DNA from: Mikania micrantha | Taxonomy: Eukaryota; Streptophyta; Magnoliopsida; Asterales; Asteraceae | NCBI GenBank assembly: GCA_009363875.1 | Contig: CM018689.1 | Span: 56,793,741-56,857,740 of the forward strand | Length of the DNA: 64,000 bases | Direction: 5' to 3' | Shown here: positions 19,899 through 31,196 of the stretch, piece by piece | Numbering within the stretch: the stretch's first letter is position 1 | Layout of the letters: each line of letters opens with the position of its first letter | The notes under the pieces: model-generated | What the model was told of the DNA's origin: nothing | The model's input: the letters and a program-made list of their open reading frames with translations, nothing else | Database searches by the model: none | Program-made: the position numbers and the translations under genes

Positions 19899-22800
19899 AT
19901 GCCTCCGGCCACCGCCTTCCTCCTATTCTATCTCTTCTATCCATCAGTTTCCTTCCCCTTCGGTATATACCATTTACCTACATATAAATATAGGTTGTAA
20001 ATCACCCACCTTTAACCAAAATGGGCTCGGGTCAGGCTCGAAGTTAAATAATCCAAAACCACCTCGACTCGGCTCGACTCATTTATCTTAAGAGACTGAA
20101 ATATTAAGCTCGAACTCACTCGAACCATAAACTCAAATGATTTGCCAGTTACCACCAAGAGATTCTTTTAACGACCAATTTTATATTTGTAACTGCTTTA
20201 CACTTTAATTTTTACTGTTCTTATTATCTACAGATACGGCGTACCACATCGACTGCGGCAGCTCCACCACCACCACCGATAAATTCAACACTACCTGGCT
20301 ATCCGACCGCTACTTCACCGCCGGTTTAACCGGACTTGTGTCAGAACCGCTTCGTTTCAGATCGTTTCACGAGAAAACTCTCCGGTACTTCCCTGTTTCG
20401 TCCGGTAAAAAGAACTGCTACATCTTCCCGGAGCTTCCACCGGGGAGATACTATCTGAAAACATTTACAGTTTACGATAACTACAATGGCAAAAACCATC
20501 CTCCGAGTTTTGACCTAGCTATTGAAGGAACCGCGGTGTTTTCATGGCGGTCGCCGTGGGAAGATGGCATCAGCCGTTCCGGTGTTTACTCGGAATTCAT
20601 ATTCAACACTTCCGACGGTGATGCTGACGTGTGTTTTTACAGCATTGCCACTGATGCTCCGGTTATAGGTTCAATTGAGCTTATCCAGATTGATCCGGGT
20701 TCGTATGATCCCGTTTTGACCGGTAGTGGGTCTACGATTCTCGTGAATTATGGCCGGTTGAGTTGTGGTTCGAACCGGTGGGGTCCAGGGTTTAGTAACG
20801 ATATTGATGTTTTTGGTCGGGTGTGGCGGTCTGATGTTAAATACCGGTCTGGGAACTCAAAAGCGGTTAAATCTGTTACGGCGGTTAGAAATGTTGTCAA
20901 TACCGGTACCGGGCCTAACTACTTTCCTGCAAAGTTGTATGATTCAGCTGTGACCGTTACAGGAACAGGAAATTTGGAATACGAATTGCCTGTGGATGCG
21001 AAACTGGATTATCTTGTTTGGCTTCACTTTGCAGAGATTGATGTGAGCGTGAATCGAAAGGGGAAACGCGTGTTTGATGTGACGATCAACGACGAAAAGG
21101 TTAAACGAATCGATATATTCAAGGAAGTTGGTGGTTTTACCGCGTTTAGTTATCGATATATAGCTAGGAATTTGAGCAGTAACACATTGAGTATAAAGCT
21201 TGTTCATGTTGTTGGATCACCACTGATTTGTGGGCTCGAGAATTACGCGATTGTTCCAGCAGATATTATGACCGTGCCTGATCAAGGTATCAATTGACAG
21301 TTACATATACAACTGCTGTTAACATAATCAGTTTTACAATTTAATTTCCTCACATTGCCATAACCAACTAAGTTGTTGACTGTTTTAACACACAATTTGA
21401 AACCTTTTGCTGGATTCGGATCGATAATTTCAGCCATATGTGTTGCAGCTAGTGCGATGCAATCGTTAAAGGAATCATTGCGTGTTCCTGAAAGATTGGG
21501 ATGGAATGGTGATCCTTGTGCCCCTACAAATTGGGATGCTTGGGAAGGTGTTATTTGTCATCCAAATAAGGATGAATCTGCTCTCGTGATCCTTCAGATG
21601 TAAGTATTTATTCTTTGTTTTTTGTTAAAGTAGCTGGTGATAATCAAGTAACAGTTGTGTATTTGTTGTTATGCTTGCAGAGATCTTGGTAGCCAAGGCT
21701 TGAAAGGCTACATTAGTGACAAAATTGTTCTTTTGACTAATTTAGTAAGCTTGTAAGTATCATCTGCGGATTCTTATTGGCATAAATCTTGTGTGTTATC
21801 AGTTGTGTCTTTTATGATTAGTTTGCTTCCTTTTGGTTTTCTGGTTTATAACCGTTATGCCTGGCAAAATGGACGGGTTGGGTAACGGGTCAGAATGGGT
21901 ATGGGTCAAGATGGGTGCAGGTTAAAACGGGTTTTAAGCAAAACCAATTTGGGTCAAAATGGTTTTTTTTTTTTTAAAACATCAATTTAGTTTAAGCCAA
22001 CATGGTTTGAACCAAACAAATGGTCAATTAGAATTTTCTCATCAGGTAAGTTATTAATCATTATTTAAAGTTTCAATCAATTGCATTAACATAGTTTTTA
22101 AGTTACCAATCTTAACCCGTATTGTGTTAAAGTGTTACTAATCTCAACTTATTTCATGTTATGATATCACCCATTTTAAACCATCATACAATAATTGTTT
22201 ACCCAAACCAACTCGTTTCTTTTGATTTGGGTGAAGATTGCCACTTCTAATAACCGTTTTTTGTTTAATTTCTCTGAAATGCAGAAACTTAAGTTCTAAC
22301 TCTTTAGGAGGTACTATACCTGCAGGATTGGGACAAAGTTCTCTTAAGAAACTGTAAGATAAACTAACCTTTTATATATTTATTTTTTTATTTTTTATTT
22401 TTTTTTGGTGAGCAATGTTAAATTTATCGGCATACATTTTTAACTAACTATTACATAATTAAAAACAAAGTAAACTTGTTACTGTATACTTTTTTGCCCT
22501 TAACTCTATATCAAACTTACATCCAACAGTTAAGTTAAGACCAACAAGCAATATCAATTTCATTTCATTGTTGAAGTGAGCTCTAATGCCTCTCTAGTGT
22601 CTTAAAGTTTCCAATATTTGGATCACTGCAAGGTTCCATCATCTTTACATTCTAATAGTTGTTGTCACTGTTTTAACAAATGCCGCAGGGATTTATCGAA
22701 CAATCAGATTTACGGATCCATACCAGATAGTTTAAGTTCTTCAAAGCTACAACTTGTGTAAGCTACTTTATACCCTAGCTTATTGACATGAAGCTTTTTG

Positions 22801-25800
22801 TTGCTTTAGACATCATCTCAGAACACATATGTTTAATGTTTTCCATTTTTTAGAATATTATTGGCCATATGATATTAGTATAAAAACATCAAACTATTTA
22901 ACTACAAAAAGATTTAATTATTTATACTTTTATATTTACTCACTTCTCAGTCTCTTAAATGGTAACAAACTAGAAGGACAAGTGCCAGAAGAGCTTTACT
23001 CAATTGGTGTCCATGGTGGAGCTATTGAGTATGTCACTCACTTCACTTAATTTATTATTTATTATTTGCAATATTTGTGTTTGTTGTGAATTAAGAACAA
23101 AGAACAAATCGAATACAAACAATCTTGAGTTTATTATTGAGAACTAAGAATTACAGATACAACCAAAGGAAAAATCACCCATTCATCAGTGACCTAATCC
23201 CTCTTATATTGATTAACAAACTACAACAAACTAACTACCATTATTAACACTAATCTTTATTAACTATCAGGACTATACAAATATAGTCCCTCTACTATTC
23301 TGAATTGACTTTTCCAACACATAACAATCTCCACCTTTGGATAAGTCAACCAATGTTTAACAAATCCAGGCAAAAATGAAATTTAGGACCAGAAATGACT
23401 TTAGTCAACATGTCTGCTGCATTCTCAAGAGTATCAACTTCTTTCACAACCAAATCACCAGACTTGATCACATCTCGAATAAAGTGTAACTTGACATTAA
23501 TATGTTTTGTTCTCTCATGATGAACCTGATTCTTAGTGAGACTAACAGCACTTTGATTATCACAAAGAATAACTACATCTTTAAAAACTATACCCAGTTC
23601 ATCAAGAAAACCTTTCAACCACAAGCCTTCCTTCGCAGCCTCAGTTAGAGCAACGTATTCTGATTCAGTAGTTGATAAAGCTACAATATGCTGCAAAGAT
23701 GCTTTCCAACTTATAGTAGCACCAAACAAAGAAAACACATAACCAGTCATTGACCTGCCCTTGTCTTGATCACGAGCAAAATCAGCATCAGCATAACAAA
23801 CTACATCTTCATTAGCATATGATTTATTACCAAATATCAAACCCACACTCTTAGTACCTTGCAAGTACCTCAAGATCCAAAGAGCAGCTCGCCAATGTTC
23901 TCTACCAGGATTAGATACATATCTACTAACAAGACTTATAGCATATCCCAAATCGGGCCGCGTACACACCATCAAATACATAAGACTTCCAATGACATTA
24001 GCATAAGGAACCGTCTTCATAAACTCAAGATCTTCATCAGTCTTAGGAGAATTTAATGCTGACAATTTAAAATGAGATGCTAAAGGAACAGAAACAGCCT
24101 TACAATTCTCCATTCTAAACTTACGCAGAATTTTAGCAACATAAGATGATTGAGACAACTTCAATACACCCTTGTCCCGATCTCTGAAAATATCTATACC
24201 TAAAATTCTTTTAGCTTCTCCAAGTTCTTTCATATCAAACTTTGATTCCAACATATGCTTAGTATCCTTAATAACTTGCCTATCTTTGCAAGCTATTAAC
24301 ATGTCATCCACATATAACAACAAATACACAAATTCCCCGCTTGAGTATTCATTGAAATATACACAGCTATCATACTGACTCCTTTGAAATCCAATTGCCA
24401 ACATATAGCTGTCAAATTTAAGGTACCACTGCCTGGGCGACTGTTTAAGCCCATACAAAGATTTTTTCAGTAAACATACCTTACCTTCTTGACCATACAC
24501 CTCAAATCCTTCAGGCTGAGTCATCAGAATCCTTTCTTCGAGATCACCATGTAAAAATGCAGTCCTTACATCTAGCTGTTCAAGTTCAAAATTCATCAAA
24601 GCAGTTAAAGCCAAAATTACTCGGATAGACTTATGCTTAACTACCGGAGAAAAAACTTCATTATAGTCTATCCCAGCTTGTTGAGTGAATCCTTTGGCTA
24701 CCAACCTAGCCTTATACCTAGGTAATTTCCCTGGTAAGCCCTCTTTAATCTTGAAAATCCACTTACAAGCTACTGGTCTTTGATTTTCAGAATTCTCTAC
24801 TAAAATCCAAGTATCATTCTTATACAAAGATTCAATTTCCTCTTCCATTGCCTTAACCCACTTTTTCTTATCAACAGAACTAATAGCTTCCTTATAAGTC
24901 AGAGGTTCATACATACATTCCTCCTCTGCAACCGAAAAAACAAAAGCTGACACATCACCATGATCCCGAAACCTGACTGGTGGAACAATGTTCCTCCTAG
25001 GCCTTTCTCTAGCCAAACTATACTCAACAGATTCACCAAGACCAGCATTAGTTTGTATCTCAGAAGGACCTTCCCCATATGGACAACTGACCGGCTCCAC
25101 CTCAACCTGAATCCCATCAGAAACACTACCACTTGGGACACTGCTATGATCATCTGATAAACTACCAAGATCCTTATACATAACTCCTTCTCTCCAGGCC
25201 ACTACATCTCTGCTAACCAACACCTTTCCATCTTCAATCCTCCACAACCTATGTCCCTTAACCTCATCAGGATATCCCAAGAAAATACATCTTTGTGCCC
25301 TTGGATCCAACTTGCCATTTTTAACATGAACATAGGCCAATGAACCAAAAACTCTCAAATTCCCATAGTCAGTCTTATCCCCTGACCACATCTCCATGGG
25401 AACCTTAAAATTTATAGCTGAAGAAGGAGACCTATTAACTAAATAAGCAGCAGTTGAAACAGCCTCCCCCCAAAACTTCTTAGGCAGACCAGAACTATGA
25501 AGCATGCATCTTACTTTATTGAGAAGAGTTCTATTCATTCTCTCCACTAAACCGTTTTGTTGAGGAGTGCCAGGGACTGTCAAGTGTCTACCAATCCCCT
25601 CCTTCTTGCACAATGAATCAAATTCTTTATTGCAGAACTCAAGGCCATTATCTGTCCTTATCTTCTTCACTTTCTTTCCTGTCTTATTTTCAACTAGCTT
25701 TTTCCATTCAACAAATTTTTCAAATGTTTCATGTTTGTGCTTAAGAGTAAAAACCCACACCCTCCTAGAATAATCATCAATAACAGACAAGAAATAGGAA

Positions 25801-28028
25801 GCTCCACCTAGAGTTTTAACCCTGGATGGCCCCCACAAGTCTGCATGTACATAATCCAAACATCCTTTTGTTGAATGAACCCCAGTCTTAAACTTGACTC
25901 TGTGAGCCTTGCCCATAATGCAATCTTCACAAAATTCAACTTCACATCTTGTTAGACCTTTGATCAAATCTTGTTTTCTCAATTCAATCAGACCTTGAAC
26001 ACTTATATGCCCTAGCCTTCTATGCCACATAAGAGCACTGCTTTCATCTTCATTTCTATTAGTAGCCACATTAACACTGCCACCATCCACCTTTCCATCT
26101 AAGATGTAAAGATTATTATTCCTTCTTGTACCACTCATTACCACCATTGAACCCCTGATAACTCTAGCCTTCCCATTTCTCAGGTTAACTTGACATCCAG
26201 AACTTTCAAAAGTTCCTAATGAAATCAAATTCTTAGCAAGACCAGGAATATACCTCACATTAGACAATTCTGCTTCAGTTCCATTGTCTAGTTTCAAGAT
26301 CACAGTACCATGACCCTTAATTACCTGAGGCCTATCATCTCGCAATCTTACCTCCCCTAAGTCTTCCAGCTTCAGTTCTTTGAAAAAACTCTTATTAGGA
26401 GTCATGTGGTATGAGCATCCGGAATCCATCACCCAATCACTGTTTAACACTGAATTGGACACCACCAGGACATCTGAACTTTCATAACCATCCAAGCTAT
26501 CATCTGTAACAGGATTGACTTGTTCCTTTGATGAACCAGCACCATTATCAAATTTCTTCTTCTTGTTTCTATCAGGGCACTCCCTTTTTAGATGTTTCTC
26601 CGAGCCACATATGTAACACCTCCTTTTAAACCTTGACTTCGATCGACTTACTCCCTTTTGCTTGAAACTCCTCTGTTCTGACCTTCCTCTAACCATCAAA
26701 CCTTCACCAACCTCTTCTGGACCATTTGATTTCTTCTTTAACTCCTTAGAGTTTAAAGCTGCCAGTACATCTTCCATTGACAGTGTATCCCTACCATACA
26801 TTAGGGTATCAACAAAGTGTTCATATGAGGCTGGTAACGATGCCAAGAAAATTATAGCCTGATCCTCATCTTCTAAAGAAACTTCAATATTTTCCAAATC
26901 AAGTATCAGTTTGTTGAATTCGTCGGTGTGATCATCAAGATTCTTCCCTGACGACATATGGAAGGTATACAGTCTTTTCTTCAAGTACAATCGGTTTGCA
27001 AGCGACTTGGTCATATACAACATCTCCAGCTTTGCCCAAATTCCTGCTGCGGTCGTTTCCTTTGAGACTTCTCGTAATACTCTATCACCCAAACTCAAAA
27101 CTATCTCACTATGCGCCTTCTCCATGATTTCCTTCTTCTCCTTGTCTGTCAACGTTGCTGGTAAGCCTTCTTCCCCTTTCAATGCATCAACGACACCGTT
27201 GTGAACCAGCATAGCCCGCATCTTCACACGCCATAGAGAGAAATCATTTTTGCCATCAAACTTTTCAAGCTGAAACTTCGTAGCGGCCATAGCAGATCTG
27301 GTTTGTAATTGCGGAACTCCGATTATCTTCTTCGATGAGCCAACGAGGCTCTGATACCACTTGTTGTGAATTAAGAACAAAGAACAAATCGAATACAAAC
27401 AATCTTGAGTTTATTATTGAGAACTAAGAATTACAGATACAACCAAAGGAAAAATCACCCATTCATCAGTGACCTAATCCCTCTTATATTGATTAACAAA
27501 CTACAACAAACTAACTACCATTATTAACACTAATCTTTATTAACTATCAGGACTATACAAATATAGTCCCTCTACTATTCTGAATTGACTTTTCCAACAC
27601 ATAACAGTGTTTTTAAACACCAACATTTGATAACGTGATCATTAAACAGCCTTTCTGGTAACAAAGGGTTATGTGGTGTGCCTTCTTTGCCTGACTGCCC
27701 CTTGTTCAACGGCATGTCAAATGGCGGTAAATATGCAGTCGGGATATCTTGCGGTGTCGTTTTTTTGTTGGTTCTGATCATAATATTTATCTGTATAAGA
27801 AGACGTCGCAACGATTACGACCTTGTTCTTCCACACGAGCTGATGTGTAAGTAGAACATCTACAACTCTCATGGTTTCTTTATTTGAAGAATGGTTTGTT
27901 TTGACATGCTTTTTTTCTTAGCTCTTGCTGCAAAGAGGAACAAATATCATTCACAAAAATCTTTAATGGCACTTGAAATGGAGAGCCAACATGCCAAAGG
28001 GTTCATACCGAGTTACAGTTCAATGTAA
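19899..28028 (+). CDS. RLP4-like: Malectin-like/LRR receptor-like protein, RLP4 type, nine exons
   Basis: Exons: 19899-19962, 20234-21286, 21434-21599, 21681-21752, 22285-22353, 22689-22757, 22951-23028, 27650-27846, 27922-28028. All introns are GT-AG and the sum is 1,875 nt, or 624 aa. Domains: signal peptide (1-21), malectin-like (di-glucose-binding) ectodomain (about 23-370), an NGDPCAPTNWDAWEGV segment (about 397-412), about three LRRs each encoded by a 69-78 nt phase-2 exon (428-520), a GLCGVPSLPDC cysteine pair (531-540), one membrane span (552-573), an RRRR stop-transfer and a 51-residue tail without kinase. This matches Arabidopsis RLP4 (about 626 aa) and its relatives AT1G25570, AT3G05990 and AT3G19230, which are cell-surface proteins at the plasma membrane or wall interface. 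Intron 4 holds a hAT MITE and intron 7 a young antisense copia; neither disrupts coding. Ligand and partner kinase are unknown. Confidence 0.95.
21856..22249. mobile_element. hAT-type MITE in intron 4 of RLP4-like
   Basis: Perfect 8-bp target duplication ATAACCGT at 21848-21855 and 22250-22257. Ends TATGCCTGGCAAA and (reverse complement) TAGAAGTGGCAA. Interior has GGGTCAAAATGG/ACCC words. It accounts for most of the 532-bp intron. Confidence 0.88.
23082..23326 (-). repeat. 3' LTR of copia element
   Basis: 245 bp, TGTTGTGA...CATAACA on the plus strand. Identical to the other LTR. In element orientation it holds AATATAAGAGG as TATA-like box and AATAAA near the 3' end. Confidence 0.95.
23346..27290 (-). 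CDS. Ty1/copia gag-pol polyprotein, intact
   Basis: 1,314 aa from the ATG at 27288-27290. An upstream in-frame ATG lies inside the LTR and would translate across the primer-binding site, so the internal start is preferred. Domains by residue: Gag (1-210), zinc knuckle CYICGSEKHLKREC (225-238), aspartic protease DSG (289), integrase His/His/Cys/Cys (about 422-457) with catalytic Asp 483, Asp 547 and Glu 583 (QQNGLVERMNR), RT with QLDVRTAFLHGDL (about 905) and YVDD (993-996), and RNase H (about 1150-1300) with CDNQSAVSLTKN. All catalytic residues are present and no stop or frameshift interrupts the frame. It ends 19 bp before the 3' LTR. Likely Tork/Tnt1 lineage. Confidence 0.96.
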   Translation of the reverse strand: MAATKFQLEKFDGKNDFSLWRVKMRAMLVHNGVVDALKGEEGLPATLTDKEKKEIMEKAHSEIVLSLGDRVLREVSKETTAAGIWAKLEMLYMTKSLANRLYLKKRLYTFHMSSGKNLDDHTDEFNKLILDLENIEVSLEDEDQAIIFLASLPASYEHFVDTLMYGRDTLSMEDVLAALNSKELKKKSNGPEEVGEGLMVRGRSEQRSFKQKGVSRSKSRFKRRCYICGSEKHLKRECPDRNKKKKFDNGAGSSKEQVNPVTDDSLDGYESSDVLVVSNSVLNSDWVMDSGCSYHMTPNKSFFKELKLEDLGEVRLRDDRPQVIKGHGTVILKLDNGTEAELSNVRYIPGLAKNLISLGTFESSGCQVNLRNGKARVIRGSMVVMSGTRRNNNLYILDGKVDGGSVNVATNRNEDESSALMWHRRLGHISVQGLIELRKQDLIKGLTRCEVEFCEDCIMGKAHRVKFKTGVHSTKGCLDYVHADLWGPSRVKTLGGASYFLSVIDDYSRRVWVFTLKHKHETFEKFVEWKKLVENKTGKKVKKIRTDNGLEFCNKEFDSLCKKEGIGRHLTVPGTPQQNGLVERMNRTLLNKVRCMLHSSGLPKKFWGEAVSTAAYLVNRSPSSAINFKVPMEMWSGDKTDYGNLRVFGSLAYVHVKNGKLDPRAQRCIFLGYPDEVKGHRLWRIEDGKVLVSRDVVAWREGVMYKDLGSLSDDHSSVPSGSVSDGIQVEVEPVSCPYGEGPSEIQTNAGLGESVEYSLARERPRRNIVPPVRFRDHGDVSAFVFSVAEEECMYEPLTYKEAISSVDKKKWVKAMEEEIESLYKNDTWILVENSENQRPVACKWIFKIKEGLPGKLPRYKARLVAKGFTQQAGIDYNEVFSPVVKHKSIRVILALTALMNFELEQLDVRTAFLHGDLEERILMTQPEGFEVYGQEGKVCLLKKSLYGLKQSPRQWYLKFDSYMLAIGFQRSQYDSCVYFNEYSSGEFVYLLLYVDDMLIACKDRQVIKDTKHMLESKFDMKELGEAKRILGIDIFRDRDKGVLKLSQSSYVAKILRKFRMENCKAVSVPLASHFKLSALNSPKTDEDLEFMKTVPYANVIGSLMYLMVCTRPDLGYAISLVSRYVSNPGREHWRAALWILRYLQGTKSVGLIFGNKSYANEDVVCYADADFARDQDKGRSMTGYVFSLFGATISWKASLQHIVALSTTESEYVALTEAAKEGLWLKGFLDELGIVFKDVVILCDNQSAVSLTKNQVHHERTKHINVKLHFIRDVIKSGDLVVKEVDTLENAADMLTKVISGPKFHFCLDLLNIG
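27347..27359 (-). other. Primer-binding site, initiator tRNA-Met
   Basis: TGGTATCAGAGCC on the minus strand, two bases after the 5' LTR. This is the usual copia primer site. Confidence 0.9.
27362..27606 (-). repeat. 5' LTR of copia element
   Basis: Identical to 23082-23326. The TATA-like TATAAGAG maps to 27481-27488 and AATAAA to 27410-27415 on the minus strand. Transcription from here would run antisense to the host gene through intron 7 and upstream exons if it escapes the 3' LTR terminator. Confidence 0.95.
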
Positions 28029-28321
28029 CTTGACCCTTTTAGTCTACAAAAGCGGTGCAGGATGCGAGTCTAGGCAACAAATGACTTGAAGCCAAATCGT
28101 CAATAGAATGCAAGGTATTGTTTGTTCTCTATATAATGACCCACATTACATTTCTGGTTTAAAACGTTTAGTTTCTTAATTATTTCTTTTTAATACAATT
28201 TAGCAAAGAAATATAGAAAAATGAATGAATGAATTGTTGGTTTTTTCAGAGAGAATACATATAGAGCTACATTTTGCTAACTGAATAATTTATTGAAAAT
28301 ATTATAAACCTTAACTATGCA
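28029..28321 (+). other. 3' UTR and downstream flank of RLP4-like gene
   Basis: Follows the TAA at 28026-28028. Several AATAAT/AATTTA words could act in polyadenylation; none is decisive. Confidence 0.4.
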
Positions 28322-28640
28322 TTAGATATGGTGTTTATTTTCAGATATTTGGTGAGTCGGATTTCCGAAAATTTTGTATATGGATTCGTTTATCCAAACG
28401 GATATCTGAAACAAAAAAAAAGTTGAAAATTTATTATAAATAAATTTTAGATATCCAAGTACCTGAAAATTATCCGAAATATTCAAAAAATTATCAAAAG
28501 TATACGAAAATTATCCAACATATCTAAAGAAATTATCCGAAATATCCGAAACCTATTCGAAATATCCAAAAATTAATTTAAAAAAAATATTTTGGATATT
28601 GGATACACGAACTATCCGAAAATTTTCAAATAACACAATT
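28322..28640. repeat. TATCCGAAA-word repeat block
   Basis: About twenty degenerate copies of ATTATCCGAAATATCC-like words on both strands, in the style of the CCGGTT-filled MITEs. TIRs and target duplication were not found. A CTGTGTTATACACA hairpin at about 28896-28910 may be an old Helitron end. Confidence 0.5.
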
Positions 28641-29141
28641 AAAAATGGGATTTTTTTTATTAAAATATAATAAATTAAAAACCAGAGTTTTAAACAAGAA
28701 GATTTTTATGAAAAACGAAAATATTTTGAAGGGAATGTTTAAGAAAATAATTTTTCTAAAAGTTAAAAGCTGTAAATAGATATCATTTTTTATTGCTTAA
28801 AATGCTTGTTTATATGTAATTTAAATAATTTCATACTAGAAAATATTATTTTATACTTTCTATATTTTTTATCACTAACTATTTTTAAATAAAATCTGTG
28901 TTATACACAAGATACTAAGCTAAATAATATTAATATAAATTTAACTATATACAATCATTATGTCAACAACTAGATAATTATTAATAACTGTTTATTTTTT
29001 TATTTAAATATGTTATAGATGAGTTTTCAACATTAAAACATACAGAAAAAACAAGTAATAACATATGGTTCATTTCTGACAATATTGAACAACTCCCAAA
29101 AACAGGGACACTCTTAAAAATTCATATTACTTATTGACTAT
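28641..29141. other. Intergenic, AT-rich
   Basis: No supported feature beyond the hairpin noted in the previous entry. Confidence 0.3.
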
Positions 29142-29531
29142 GGTTGACATGAAAAATTATCGTGTCTGTTTTTTTCAAACACGAACACAATCCGTTTAAA
29201 ACAGGTAAACACGAAATGACTCATTCAAAAACCTATTAACTGTTAATATTGTATATGACACATTAAAAAATCTATTAAGAAACTTGTTAGGGAACTAGGG
29301 TAGAGAATAAAAAGTTTTAGAAGGTAACTATCTATCTATCTATTATATTATATTATTTACTTTATATTTTAAATTTTAAATTATAAATAGGTCTTCATGG
29401 ATTTAAACAGGTTAACACGAAAATTAAAAGATCTTAATGTGTCGACCTGTTTTAGACACGAAACATGTTAAGGGTAAATACAAAACACGTTAAAGTTGTG
29501 TCTTGGTAACGTGTTCATGCCTGAAAATGTC
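29142..29531. repeat. Dispersed repeat, copy 1 (inverted relative to 51783-52183)
   Basis: Contains AACACGAAA, TGTCGACCTGTTT and GTTTTAGACACGAAACATGTTAA words. Its reverse complement aligns over its whole length with 51783-52183. Ends GTTGACATGA... and ...TGAAAATGTCAG. Probably a non-autonomous hAT; target duplication not resolved. Confidence 0.6.
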
Positions 29532-30095
29532 AGTTCTATTACTGCCTTGTTCTACTCTATCATTCTGATGCTAACAATCACCAAACGGGCATCTCCCCAG
29601 CTTGAATTATATTTTAACATGCATACTTATTGATTTATTGGAGATATATAACCGCTCCTCTTTATACGTCTCAACTAGTGGCGGAACTTGAGTGTATTGA
29701 GAGGGGGTGAAAATTTACGGGACTCATAATACATGTTAATTTTTTGAAACGAACTTATGAAGAGCTTCGCCAATGGTCTCTACTATTTAACATTTGTTGC
29801 ATGAGCCAGGGTGTTCAATGTGTACCCATGTATTTTTCATGAAAAAAAATGCTTTTCAAAGAAGTCAGCCTAAATATTTAACTTGAGACACTATTTTGAT
29901 GTAAGCTTCAAAAGAGAATTTGAGAAAAATCAACAGGAAATGAAGGGGGAAAAACATGTAACTTTTCAAATCCAGAAAACATAAACAATTTATGTTTTTT
30001 TATTTTTTCCTTTAATTTGTCATTACCTATTCATCTGTTTCTTCTCAGTTGCGGCTCATTTGTCACGTTCCTTCTACTGCTTGCTGTTATAATTT
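29532..30095. other. Intergenic, no gene recognised
   Basis: No coding or repeat feature assigned. Confidence 0.3.
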
Positions 30096-30108
30096 CTTTT
30101 AATTTGTT

Positions 30109-30242
30109 TTTTTTTTTTTTGAACGGCAAAGATTATCTCCCCTAAAATACTCCAAACTAATTATATCATTGCATGGGTTAGAACCCATGACCTCCTATTT
30201 TAAGAGGCAAAGCCTGTACCAAGTGGGTTAGTTCCACATTGG
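30109..30242 (-). mobile_element. tRNA-derived SINE, short
   Basis: On the minus strand: box A-like TAACCCACTTGG, perfect box B GGTTCTAACCC, and an A-tail (the T-run at 30109-30120). Perfect 13-bp target duplication CTTTTAATTTGTT at 30096-30108 and 30243-30255. Only 134 bp. Confidence 0.88.
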
Positions 30243-30710
30243 CTTTTAATTTGTTAGTTGTTTCTTATAATATTTCACTCATTAATTACATACGTATTTA
30301 TAAGTTTCTATTTTAAGAGACCAATTTTAACTTGTAATATTAAACATTGAGCTTTCAAAATTTATGGACTGCCGCTAATTTTACTTAGCTTATCCATCTG
30401 ATCCAGTGCCAACTTATGCTAAAGCCAATCATAAGAATCCTTATCTTGTATGTCTTATCTCTGTCCAGTAGACCCAGTTAAAACAATATACGTAGTACGT
30501 GAGATCATCGGCGTTAAAAAAAGGTTGTTATCGTTTGGAAGCTAATACACATTCTCAACCAACAAACTAGTGGCCCATAAAACTTTTCAACGAACCTAAA
30601 TTTATTAATAGCATAGTGAAGGAACTAGGCACCAACTTGTGGGTCTCGGGTCTCCAGTAACACCAAGTGGCTTAAAACTACGTGCTACACCTAATAAGTA
30701 CACATATATT

Positions 30711-30713
<3 letters not shown>

Positions 30714-30754
<41 letters not shown>
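30714..30754. repeat. (TA)n microsatellite
   Basis: About 40 bp of TA dinucleotides directly abutting the fold-back MITE at 30754. Confidence 0.9.
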
Positions 30755-30757
<3 letters not shown>

Positions 30758-31196
30758 TGGAATTGTATCATGTGAAAACTCAGTTTTAAATAGACAATCC
30801 TTAAATCATATCTAAGCCGTTCATTTGAAATCTTGAAAATAAATATATGGTGCACGTTAAACTACATTTGTTTATTCAAACTCAATTTTTTATTCAGGTT
30901 TAACGCAAACCTCATATTTATTTTCAAAATTTCAAATCAATGGTCCAGATAAGGTTTAAAGATTTTCTCTCTAGGATCATTTTTACATGATAAAAAAAAT
31001 GGTGAACGCCACCATTAGGCGCCCCTCACCGACCGGTCTCACGGCCAACATGAGGGAGGTAAATCGCGTGACCTAGGGAAAATTAGGTGGTGCCGGGCTT
31101 TGAACCCTAGACCTCCATTATGGATTCACACCCCTTACCACTAGGCCACCATCGCGAGGATTTTTTTTTTTTTTTACATGATACAAACCATGTATA
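30754..31196. mobile_element. Fold-back MITE in TA repeat, interrupted by a SINE
   Basis: Left arm TTGTATCATGTGAAAAC pairs with the right end (reverse complement TTTGTATCATGTAAAAA), and long stretches of both arms match, such as AAATCTTGAAAATAAATAT against its complement. The same family is present at 44509-44760. A SINE occupies 30993-31170. Confidence 0.75.
30993..31170 (-). mobile_element. tRNA-derived SINE nested in MITE
   Basis: Minus strand box A TGGCCTAGTGG and box B GGTTCAAAGCC, separated as in tRNA genes. 13-bp target duplication TTTTTACATGATA at 30980-30992 and 31171-31183. Its 3' end in this orientation is T-rich rather than A-rich, unlike the other SINEs here. Confidence 0.85.

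Larger units (their letters stand above)
23082..27606 (-). mobile_element. Complete, apparently autonomous Ty1/copia element in intron 7
   Basis: 4,525 bp, antisense to the host gene. Two 245-bp LTRs (23082-23326 and 27362-27606) are identical base for base by eye. The 5-bp target duplication GTGTT (23077-23081, 27607-27611) is perfect. The primer-binding site TGGTATCAGAGCC (27347-27359) is complementary to the 3' end of initiator tRNA-Met, and a purine tract lies at 23327-23340 on the minus strand. The single gag-pol ORF is intact. Gene order PR-IN-RT-RH defines copia; the Gag N-terminus resembles Tnt1/Tork. Identical LTRs imply very recent insertion. Confidence 0.97.
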
